64,000 bases of DNA, from positions 1 to 64,000 of the forward strand of contig JAXISZ010000006.1 of assembly GCA_034680345.1 (NCBI GenBank), in the 5' to 3' direction. This DNA is from SXZD01 sp034680345. Lineage in GTDB: Bacteria > Pseudomonadota > Gammaproteobacteria > Burkholderiales > Burkholderiaceae_B. The first letter of the stretch is position 1. Each line of letters starts with the position of its first letter. A program made the translations under genes and the position numbers. Under the pieces are notes generated by a model that had not been told where the DNA came from, ran no database searches, and saw only the letters and a program-made list of their open reading frames with translations. Below, one piece after another: positions 19,001 to 27,000 of the stretch.

Positions 19001-20074
19001 TTGGTTTTGGGTGATAAAACGATCAACAACTTAAAATTAAACGCCAAACGGCTAAACGACCGATGGCAGTTTGATCTCTTGTCTGATCAAATAACAGGCA
19101 ATTTACAATGGCTTCAGGGCGACAGGACCAACAAAGCAGGCAGTTTGGTGATGCGTTTAAAGCATTTAACCATTCCTGAGCCCCAAGCCTTTGTAACAGA
19201 GCAAAAATCGCCTGCGTTGATTGATAGTTTTGAAATGCCCGCCTTGGATGTTGTTGTCGATCAGTTGAAAGTGGGAAAAATTGACTTGGGGCTGTTGCGA
19301 CTCAAAGCGGTCAATGAAATTGGAGTTGGCCAAAACAATTGGTTACTGAAAGATTTAGAAGTGCTCAATGACGATGTTACATTAAAAGCCACAGGCAATT
19401 GGGGGCGTCAGCGCTTTGGTGCTGTAGGTCAAACCAATTTAAACTTTAATTTAAATATTAATGATGCTGGGCATTTGCTAGAACGTATTGGTATGCATGA
19501 GGTGTTGCGATCTGGCAGTGGCAATTTGGCGGGCGAATTATCTTGGGCGGGAATGCCATATTCTTTTGATTATCCCACCATGAAAGGCAAGTTAACTTTA
19601 AATATCAACCGCGGACAGTTTTTAAAAGCTGAACCAGGGGTTGCTCGGTTGGTTGGTATTTTGTCCTTGCAGTCGATTATGAAGCGTTTAACATTGGACT
19701 TTCGTGATCTTTTTGCTGAAGGTTTCGCATTTGACCAAATTTATGCAACAGCAGATATTAAAAACGGTGTTTTGCAGACAAAAGATTTTAAATTGCGTGG
19801 TACCGCGGCCAATGTTTTTATGGAAGGCCAAGTTGATTTGGTAAAAGAAACACAAGACCTTACGGCGTTAATTTTGCCTGAGATTAGTGCTGCGGGTGGT
19901 TCTTTGGTGTATTCTATAATTGCGGCCAACCCAGCGGTGGGTTTAGCAAGTTTTTTAGCTCAGATGTTGCTGAAAGATCCTTTGTCTCGGGTTTTTTCGT
20001 TTGAATATAAAATTGGTGGAACATGGGATGACCCTATTGTGCAGAAAGTAGATGCATCAACAGCTCGAAAATAA
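16079..20074 (+). CDS. yhdP: YhdP-type AsmA-like envelope lipid-transport protein
   Basis: A 1331-residue giant protein anchored by one N-terminal membrane helix (about residues 6-28, LSLFLILCLSTLILGFRYLL) with the rest in the periplasm. Length and the all-beta repetitive character match the YhdP (TIGR02099) branch of AsmA-like proteins, which are thought to form a bridge carrying phospholipids from inner to outer membrane. The C-terminal segment (GVARLVGILSLQSIMKRLTL, DFRDLFAEGFAFDQI, then GGTWDDPIV) is the most conserved part of the family. The ATG at 16079 (MKRW) is preferred over an in-frame GTG at 16049. It is followed after 5 bases by the nitrilase gene; yhdP next to tldD also occurs in gammaproteobacteria. 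Confidence 0.9.
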   Translation: MKRWIFHLSLFLILCLSTLILGFRYLLLPVVIHYKSDLEGLLSARLGQQVSIGEMQTAWHGLSPSARLINVELRNELGQVVLVLPSVFASLSWSSIPAFEPRLGRLTIDGAKLEAMRDKQGRIYVAGIPLVASQGDSAGLAWLLRQGDIQVKNTEFKWIDQQASQQVVHIKSLQVRLKNLVNFHRVGLQGDVHVYDESNHRSMPLQVQLRFFSPLFGYSKAHMQAWRGEAYLQTHNFSLQTLAKINSGLALPDWLKNAQGQFQVWLGFNQAQMEQATVDLNMASVEIENPQSGALHLKDLQGRLVYEQDPDKGLKISANHLRVSLDDLTQQKSDQSLEVLGPLQARLHLKQWPNWQAASGELELEKVDLSKLSSLMKKIPLSGQFNQLVHTVNIQGQLPYLSLNWNSALNWQDNFNLTAKFTDISTQSGLLPNGWHFPGLAGLSGQIKGNASAGFWQLQSGAGFVELPNLLKFNRIEFSDLQTQGGWRREPLQGQQGTKVIWDRFAVRQGYASVNMLGSLHFLDGKPLPVAKLTGQLDGWSLQSIPNFLPVTLNSETDQWLRRGLQAGVVQKGRWVLQGDLEHFPFLQPKQGVFQITGQLHQADVLFDSAWPNIRGVMGDARFVNGELTVVVNKAQTLKNVLSDVVVKLPILNNQSPVLTVTGNAQGALQDFFSYIQSSPLNRLFGGAFSESKATGNAKLKLALQIPIAQPEKSQVKGQLLFIDNDVGLISAIPAIQKLRGELEFSQTGFSIENLTGQTLGGAVRIDTQLKPDKSLLLHVEGQATAAGLKRYLSLPNALKISGQTRYGVHIRFKPNMSMADLNIESQLLGLGVDLPLPFAKSATTAWPMDIRMLPTQFNKQGEILRDEIRVQINTGTSQFLSARVERDRTLEQPKILRAAVSVGESLVMPDAGFKLALRVGRLDLDAWQRLDFLSGPNSNLNSNLNADGEVLAEGLHAKNLPLLPDQILIKSDQLVLGDKTINNLKLNAKRLNDRWQFDLLSDQITGNLQWLQGDRTNKAGSLVMRLKHLTIPEPQAFVTEQKSPALIDSFEMPALDVVVDQLKVGKIDLGLLRLKAVNEIGVGQNNWLLKDLEVLNDDVTLKATGNWGRQRFGAVGQTNLNFNLNINDAGHLLERIGMHEVLRSGSGNLAGELSWAGMPYSFDYPTMKGKLTLNINRGQFLKAEPGVARLVGILSLQSIMKRLTLDFRDLFAEGFAFDQIYATADIKNGVLQTKDFKLRGTAANVFMEGQVDLVKETQDLTALILPEISAAGGSLVYSIIAANPAVGLASFLAQMLLKDPLSRVFSFEYKIGGTWDDPIVQKVDASTARK

Positions 20075-20079
20075 GGGGG

Positions 20080-20901
20080 GTGGAGGTGGCAAGTAACAAA
20101 TTTAATGTGGCGGCTGTACAAATGGTCTCTTCCGCACGTGTGCAAGACAATTTATATTACGCAGAACAAGGCATTGCTCGGGCTGCTTTACAAGGGGCTC
20201 AACTGATTTTATTGCCTGAATACTTTGCGTTTATGGGGTTTTGTGAAAGCGATAAAATCAGGGTTGCAGAGTCTTTTGGGCAGGGTCCTGTTCAAGGTTT
20301 TTTAGCTGAAATGGCCTTAAAACACAAGGTTTGGATTGCTGGGGGAACTGTGTCTTTATTGGCCAATCAATCCAACAAAGTTCGCAACAGTACTTTGGTT
20401 TACAATCCTCAAGGTATTCAGGTTTCGCGTTACGACAAAATTCATTTGTTTTGTTTCTCTGGAGACCAAGAACATTATAACGAGGCCACAACCATAGAGC
20501 CTGGTGAAACAGTGCAGGTGTTTGATGCAGCCGGTGTGCGTGTAGGTCTTTCAGTTTGTTACGATTTGCGTTTTCCTGAGTTGTATCGGGCTATGCGCAG
20601 CGTTGATTTAATTCTGGTGCCTGCAGCATTTACTTATACCACGGGTCGGGCGCACTGGGAAGTGTTATTGCGAGCTCGGGCCATAGAAAATCAATCTTAT
20701 GTTTTGGCTTGTGGGCAGGGTGGTGATCATGAAAATGGTCGGAGAACCTATGGCCACAGCATGTGGATAGACCCATGGGGGCAAGTGTTGTCATGTTTGC
20801 CTGAGGGTGAAGGGGTGTTACTGGGGCAATTGGACCACAGTCGTTTGGAAACAATTCGGCAGCAGCTTCCTGCTTTGCAGCACCGTGTCCCTTTTTTGTA
20901 A
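20080..20901 (+). CDS. Carbon-nitrogen hydrolase (nitrilase superfamily, Nit1/Nit2-like amidase)
   Basis: A 273-residue member of the nitrilase superfamily. The catalytic triad is readable: Glu in LILLPEYFAF, Lys in YDKIHLFCF and Cys in LSVCYDLRFPELYRAM. The YDLRFPELYR sequence is characteristic of the Nit1/Nit2 branch, which hydrolyses deaminated glutathione or omega-amide metabolites, so a metabolite-repair role is likely but unproven. The GTG start at 20080 lies 5 bases after the yhdP stop and is preceded by a G-rich stretch (AAGGGGGG) that can serve as ribosome binding site. It belongs to a yhdP-nitrilase-tldD run. Confidence 0.88.
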   Translation: MEVASNKFNVAAVQMVSSARVQDNLYYAEQGIARAALQGAQLILLPEYFAFMGFCESDKIRVAESFGQGPVQGFLAEMALKHKVWIAGGTVSLLANQSNKVRNSTLVYNPQGIQVSRYDKIHLFCFSGDQEHYNEATTIEPGETVQVFDAAGVRVGLSVCYDLRFPELYRAMRSVDLILVPAAFTYTTGRAHWEVLLRARAIENQSYVLACGQGGDHENGRRTYGHSMWIDPWGQVLSCLPEGEGVLLGQLDHSRLETIRQQLPALQHRVPFL

Positions 20902-20961
20902 GTTTTTTAATACTTTGTACACTTTGAATGTCTTATAAGTTGAGTTCTAGAAAGATAGAAA

Positions 20962-22425
20962 ATGAATGCAGTTCAACCAGCATTGCAAACTTTAGAAATG
21001 GCGCAATCAACCTTGTGGACGCCTTTTAATTTAAATGAGGTTAAAGTACAGCAGGTTTTGGCTGAAATTTTTACGCGTCAGGTAGACTTTGCAGACGTGT
21101 ATTTTCAAAATAGTTGCATGCAGGCTTGGAGTTTAGACGAAGGTATCGTTAAATCGGGTAGTTTTAGCATAGAACAGGGCGTCGGTGTACGTGCTGTGGT
21201 GGGTGAGAAAACCGCTTTTGCATACTCTGATGATATTGCTATGCAACCACTGTTAGAGGCAGCGCGTTCGGTTAAAGCCATTGCCAGTGCTGGAAAAAGT
21301 GCTCGCTTGCAAGTTCCAGGTTCGTTTAATTCGCGGCGGGGGCACAGCTTATATGGTTGCGAAAACCCGATATTGAGTTTAGATTCAGCAGCTAAAGTGG
21401 CTTTATTAGAACGCGTTGAAACTTTGGCGCGACAGCGCGATCCCCGTGTTATTCAGGTCATGGCGGCTTTGGTTGGCGCATGGGAAACCGTGTTAGTGGC
21501 TCGCAGTGATGGGGTGATGGCTGCGGATATACGTCCTTTGGTTCGTTTAAGCGTTTCTGTGATTGTTGAGCATGATGGTCGCCGTGAAAGTGGGTCATCC
21601 GGCGGTGGTGGGCGTTACGATTTTTCTTATTTTTCAGATACCGTTGTTCAGCAATTTGCGAGTGCGGCGGTGGATCAAGCGTTGATTAACTTAGATGCAC
21701 GCCCTGCACCGGCGGGTTTACAAACCGTAGTTTTGGGTGCTGGTTGGCCTGGTATTTTATTGCATGAAGCCATAGGGCACGGTTTAGAAGGTGATTTTAA
21801 TCGCAAAGAGTCTAGTGCTTTTGCGGGCCGTATTGGCGAGCAAGTGGCGGCAAAAGGGGTGACCGTGGTTGATGACGGTACTTTGCCAAATCGGCGCGGA
21901 TCTTTGAATATTGATGATGAAGGTAATCCAACCCAACAAACCATTTTGATAGAAGACGGCATTTTGCGCGGTTATTTACAAGACATGACCAACGCACGTT
22001 TAATGAATATGCCAATCACTGGCAACGGTCGCCGTGAAAGTTTTGCCCATTTACCCATGCCTCGCATGACCAATACCTATATGCTCAATGGACAGTATGA
22101 CCCGCAGGAAATGATTGCTAACGTTAAAGATGGCGTGTACGCGGTGAATTTTGGCGGTGGTCAGGTTGATATTACCAGCGGCAAGTTTGTATTTTCCGCT
22201 TCGGAGGCCTATAAAATTGAAAATGGAAGAGTCACTTACCCCATTAAAGGTGCTACTTTCATGGGCAATGGTCCAGATGCGTTAACGCGTGTACAAATGG
22301 TGGGTAATGACATGAAATTAGACGATGGTGTGGGTACGTGTGGTAAAGAGGGGCAAAGTGTTCCCGTGGGAGTTGGTCAACCAACTTTACTGATCTCGGA
22401 TTTATTATTGGGAGGTACCCAATAA
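20962..22425 (+). CDS. tldD: Metalloprotease TldD
   Basis: TldD, with its partner TldE/PmbA, forms a heterodimeric zinc protease acting on unfolded peptides (in E. coli on microcin B17 and CcdA). The 487-residue length is normal. The zinc motif HEAIGH lies in GILLHEAIGHGLEGDFNRK (about residues 268-286), and conserved segments RRGSLNIDDEGNPTQ, GRRESFAHLPMPRMTNTY and the C-terminal GKEGQSVPVGVGQPTLLI are all present. No tldE is in this window. Third gene of the yhdP-nitrilase-tldD group. Confidence 0.96.
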   Translation: MNAVQPALQTLEMAQSTLWTPFNLNEVKVQQVLAEIFTRQVDFADVYFQNSCMQAWSLDEGIVKSGSFSIEQGVGVRAVVGEKTAFAYSDDIAMQPLLEAARSVKAIASAGKSARLQVPGSFNSRRGHSLYGCENPILSLDSAAKVALLERVETLARQRDPRVIQVMAALVGAWETVLVARSDGVMAADIRPLVRLSVSVIVEHDGRRESGSSGGGGRYDFSYFSDTVVQQFASAAVDQALINLDARPAPAGLQTVVLGAGWPGILLHEAIGHGLEGDFNRKESSAFAGRIGEQVAAKGVTVVDDGTLPNRRGSLNIDDEGNPTQQTILIEDGILRGYLQDMTNARLMNMPITGNGRRESFAHLPMPRMTNTYMLNGQYDPQEMIANVKDGVYAVNFGGGQVDITSGKFVFSASEAYKIENGRVTYPIKGATFMGNGPDALTRVQMVGNDMKLDDGVGTCGKEGQSVPVGVGQPTLLISDLLLGGTQ

Positions 22426-22946
22426 AAAGTACAGAATGAGTCTCAATGTTTTTTTGATTATTTTATGATGGTGGTTTTTTTCTATTGTTATAAAATTATA
22501 ATTAACTTAAATCCGTTGGTTAATTTTTATGATTTCCCTCATTTTAATTAATATTTGTCTTTTGGTTCTACCAAAAGGGGGTTCTTCATTGATTTTCTAA
22601 AATGGTTTAAGTTTTAATTTAATTAATTTTTTCAAAATTAATTTTGATGTTTTCAAAGTAAATTTTCTTTGCTCACAGCTTTTTAACTTGTTGAAGAGCA
22701 GATGAAAATGTGTTTCAAATCCGTTTGTATGTGCATACAATCATGGCTTTGATTTGAGTGCATTGGCTTAAAGTTTTATTGTGATCATTTTTTTTAAAGT
22801 AATTGCATTTTGTGCTTGAATTCATAGTGTTTTCATTGACACGTTTGCAAAACAGAGTGAGCTGCGGTTTAATGTGGGTGATGTGTTGATACATAAGCGT
22901 CCTATGCTTTGCGGACCGTGTGTTTACACCAGTGGAGAGTTTTTAA
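22426..22946. other. 521-base A+T-rich gap before aroG, with one hairpin
   Basis: No convincing gene. A short hairpin, CTTTTGGT-TCT-ACCAAAAG, lies at 22559-22577 and could belong to a tldD terminator, although a T-tract is lacking. A 16-codon frame begins at about 22702 (MKMCFKSVCMCIQSWL) near the middle; it is Cys-rich and has one Trp but no run of aromatic codons, so it is not a typical attenuator leader. The aroG ribosome binding site (GGAGAG) is at the right edge. The gap is unusually long compared with the tightly packed neighbours. Confidence 0.5.
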
Positions 22947-24014
22947 ATGCAAATTGTGACAGATGACGTGAGAATCAAAGCGATTAAAGAAGTGGTCGCT
23001 CCAGCAAGCTTAATACAAGAGTTGCCTGTAAATGCTGCGATTGTTGAAACTGTGGTGCAATCTCGTGCAGCAATTCATCGTGTTTTACACGGTGCCGATG
23101 ATCGCTTGGTGGTGGTTATTGGGCCGTGTTCAATTCATGATACCCAAGCAGGTATAGAATACGCTGAACGTTTGCTTGAGCAACGCAAAAAGTTCCACAA
23201 TGAATTAGAAGTGGTTATGCGGGTTTATTTTGAAAAGCCTCGTACCACAGTGGGTTGGAAGGGGTTAATTAACGATCCTGACTTAAACGGCAGTTTTGAA
23301 ATCAATAAAGGTTTGCGCATTGCGCGCGAGTTTTTGCGAGCGGTTAACGCTTTGGGTTTGCCTGCGGGTACTGAGTTTTTGGATATGATTACCCCACAAT
23401 ACATTGCAGATTTAGTGTCTTGGGGGGCAATTGGTGCGCGAACCACAGAAAGCCAAATTCACCGTGAATTGTCTTCTGGTTTGTCTTGCCCTGTGGGCTT
23501 TAAAAATGGCACCGACGGTAATGTGCGTATAGCGGTTGATGCGATTAAGGCTGCTCAACATCCTCACCATTTTTTGTCGGTTACTAAACAAGGGCGCAGT
23601 GCCATTGTTTCAACCAGTGGCAATGAAGATTGTCATATTATTTTGCGTGGTGGCAAAGTGCCCAATTATGACGCTGTCAGTGTGGAGGCTGCATGTAAAG
23701 AAATTGGTGCGGCTGGTTTAGCAGCTAAAGTGATGATTGATGCCAGCCATGGTAACAGTTCTAAAGTGGCTCGAAACCAACTCAACGTGGTGGGGGATAT
23801 TGTCAACCAATTGGCTGCTGGTGACGATCGCATTATGGGCGTCATGATTGAAAGCCATTTGCTGGAAGGCCGTCAAGACTTAGTATCAGGTAAGCCATTA
23901 ACCTATGGCCAGAGTATTACTGACGCTTGTGTGGCCTGGGAAGATAGTGTGGCTTTACTTGAAGTTTTGGCCGAAGGGGTGCGTAAGCGGCGTTTGGTTA
24001 ATTCCGCCGGATAA
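22947..24014 (+). CDS. aroG: 3-deoxy-7-phosphoheptulonate synthase, class I (DAHP synthase)
   Basis: This enzyme condenses phosphoenolpyruvate and erythrose 4-phosphate, the entry to the shikimate pathway. The 355 residues match the AroG/AroF/AroH type. Motifs: VVIGPCSIHDTQAGIEYAERL, MRVYFEKPRTTVGWKGLIND, GTEFLDMITPQYIADLVSWG, GARTTESQIHRELSSGLSCP, VGFKNGTDG and DASHGNSSK. Which aromatic amino acid inhibits it cannot be told from sequence with confidence. The long non-coding gap upstream leaves room for transcriptional control. The symbol denotes the family; aroF or aroH are alternatives. Confidence 0.93.
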   Translation: MQIVTDDVRIKAIKEVVAPASLIQELPVNAAIVETVVQSRAAIHRVLHGADDRLVVVIGPCSIHDTQAGIEYAERLLEQRKKFHNELEVVMRVYFEKPRTTVGWKGLINDPDLNGSFEINKGLRIAREFLRAVNALGLPAGTEFLDMITPQYIADLVSWGAIGARTTESQIHRELSSGLSCPVGFKNGTDGNVRIAVDAIKAAQHPHHFLSVTKQGRSAIVSTSGNEDCHIILRGGKVPNYDAVSVEAACKEIGAAGLAAKVMIDASHGNSSKVARNQLNVVGDIVNQLAAGDDRIMGVMIESHLLEGRQDLVSGKPLTYGQSITDACVAWEDSVALLEVLAEGVRKRRLVNSAG

Positions 24015-24052
24015 AATCATTACAATGGGTTAAACTCACCAGATGAAAATCG

Positions 24053-27000
24053 GTGAGTGATATACCTTTGGCAAAGTCTTCTTTATCTTCCAGTTCAAAA
24101 CACAAGCTTACAAAATGCAAAACGGCTGGACAACAATTTACAGAGCAACAGCCAACCTCTGATAACATCCGTATACGTGGTGCGCGTCAGCACAATTTAA
24201 AAAATATAAGCCTTGAAATTCAACGCGACGCAATTACAGTGGTGACAGGGTTGTCTGGCAGTGGCAAAAGTGCATTGGTATTTGACACCTTATACGCGCA
24301 AGGGCAACGCCGTTATGTAGAAACCTTTTCGCCTTATGCGCGTCAGTTTTTAGATCGCATGGACAAGCCTGAGGTTGACGCGATAGAAAACCTACCGCCA
24401 GCTATTGCCATAAACCAGAATAACTCAATTCGAACATCGCGCTCCACTGTTGGCACCATGACGGAAATCAACGACTATCTAAAGTTGTTGTTTGCCCGAG
24501 CGGCTCAATTGTATTGTTGGCAGTGTGCGCAAGAAGTTAAAGTAGACACGCCAGTTACAATAGCCCAAAATTTATGTGATAAAGCGCAACAAGCGGGCAA
24601 TCCACGTTTGGTTGTAACCTTTCCGCTGGCGGTGCCAAAGGCTTTTACAGCAGAAGAGGTTTTGGCCTATTTAAATGCGCAGGGATACACCCGCGTGCAT
24701 TCACAACAACTGCAAGATGCACCGTTGCCAGAGTCTGAAGATAATATTTCTGGCGGCAACAATTCCGGTGCGCTGAAGCGCAGAAAAAAAGCATCTACAC
24801 AAGTTGATCAAGTGCTGGTATTGAATGTGGTGCAAGATCGGTTTCGGGCGGGTGCGGTGGAGCAAACTCGGCTTATTCAGGCCTTAGAGGCGGCCTTGAT
24901 GCGTGGACAAAATCGTTTGGATATTCAGGTGCTTGATGAACAAGGTGAAACGCAGGCGGTTTGGCGTTATTCAGCGGGTTTGCATTGCGCACCTTGTAAC
25001 CTAGCTTATAGCGCAGCTTCGCCCGCACATTTTTCCTTTAATTCGGCAATTGGTGCGTGTGGTGTTTGTCGTGGTTTTGGTCGGATCATAGGCATAGACT
25101 ATGGTTTAGTGGTTCCCGATGAACATAAAACCCTAGCACAAGGGGCCATTAAACCGTGGCAAACCCCGAGTTTTCAAAGTTGCCAAGATCAATTACTTGC
25201 TTTTGCCAAAAAACGAGGTGTACCCATTGATGTGCCTTGGCGTTCTTTAAGTGTTGATCATCGCAATTGGGTTGTTGCAGGGGATGAACAATTTGATGGT
25301 CATTGGGAAGGGCAATACTTTTATGGGTTGGCACGATTTTTTCAGTGGTTAGAGAGTCGAACCTACAAAATGCATGTGCGGGTTTTGTTGTCAAAATATC
25401 GCGCTTACACGGCTTGTGAAACATGTTTGGGCGCACGGTTAAAAACCGAAGGGTTATTGTGGCGTTTGGGGGGTGGTCAGGTTGGGGTTGCGGCTGGGTC
25501 GTCTGCTGTAGATTTGGGGCGCTACCAACGATTTCGTCCTAATGGAGTGGCCTGGTCGCACATGCAGGTACAAAGTTTGCCTGGGGTTTCAATTCATGAT
25601 TTGATGTTGGCGCCAATTGCTCAAGTGGCGCACTTTTTTGACAACTTTCATTTATCGGGGGCTTTGGGTCGGGTTACAGAACATATTTTAATACAATTGC
25701 GCTCGCGCTTGTCCTATTTAACTCGCGTGGGTTTAGGGTATTTAAATTTGGATCGGCAAAGTCGAACCTTATCGGGTGGCGAGTTGCAGCGTATTCAGTT
25801 AACCACCGCGTTGGGTAGTGCTTTGGTCAATACCTTGTTTGTGTTAGATGAGCCCTCGGTGGGTTTGCATCCACGGGATGTTGATTACGTTGTTCAAGCC
25901 ATGCATGCATTAAAAGCGGTGGGTAATACATTGGTTGTGGTTGAGCATGACCCGCAAATCATGTTGACTGCTGATCGGTTAATTGACATGGGCCCTGGGC
26001 CGGGCCAAACAGGAGGCCAAATTGTTTTTGATGGCACCGCCCAAGCGGCCCGCTTTAGTGCCGGTTTAACGGGACAATACTTGTCTGGTCGCAAGTGCAT
26101 AGCCATGCAACGACCCATGTTGGGAGTCGATGACACCACTGCATTTATTGAGCTAAAAGGCATAACAGCCAATAATTTAAAAAACATTGATGTTCGGTTT
26201 CCGTTGCAGCGCTTAGTATTGGTTACAGGTGTATCAGGTTCTGGAAAGTCAACCTTGATTCAAGATGTTCTGGTACCTGCTATTGGCAAGGCCAAAGGGG
26301 AGCCAAGCCAGACACCGGGGGCGTTTTCTGGGTTGTTTGGTGATGAGCTTATTGAGGCGGTGGTGTTTGTTGATCAGTCGACGATTGGTAAAACCACACG
26401 TTCAAATCCTGCAAGTTATGTTGGGGCTTTTGATGCCTTGCGTAAACTATTTAGCAAAACCGATTTAGCAAAAGAGCTTGAGTATAGTGCTGGTTTTTTT
26501 AGTTTTAACAGTGGTGATGGACGTTGCCCTGGCTGTGGTGGTAATGGTTATGAACACGTAGAAATGCAGTTTTTAGCCGATGTATACTTGCGTTGTGGTC
26601 AATGCAATGGTTCAAGATATCGCGCTGATGTGTTAGAGGTGACCTTACAGCGGCAAGATCGTCTTTTAAACATCGCTGATGTGCTGGAACTAAGCATTAC
26701 TGAGGCTTTAGAACTGTTTGCTCAAGACACAGAGGTTTTATCTGGTTTACAGGCTTTGCAAACAGTTGGACTAGGATATATCAAATTGGGCCAACCCGTG
26801 CCTACATTGTCTGGTGGGGAAGCGCAGCGTTTAAAGTTAGCTGGTTTTTTAGCCCAAGCTGCTACCGCAGCTAAAGCAGCCAAACGTCAAAAAAAAGCTC
26901 AGCTAGGCATTCTCTTTGTATTTGACGAACCAAGTACCGGACTACATTTTGACGACATCGCAAAATTAATGGGTGCTTTTGATGCCTTATTGGCTGCGGG

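Noticed and set aside
20080..22425. TldD as part of a microcin or RiPP maturation locus
   Set aside because: No precursor peptide or modifying enzyme is nearby, and tldD next to yhdP is its ordinary chromosomal setting.
22702..22752. Short frame MKMCFKSVCMCIQSWL before aroG as an attenuation leader peptide
   Set aside because: It lacks a run of Phe, Tyr or Trp codons and no terminator/antiterminator pair follows; it is more than 190 bases from aroG.
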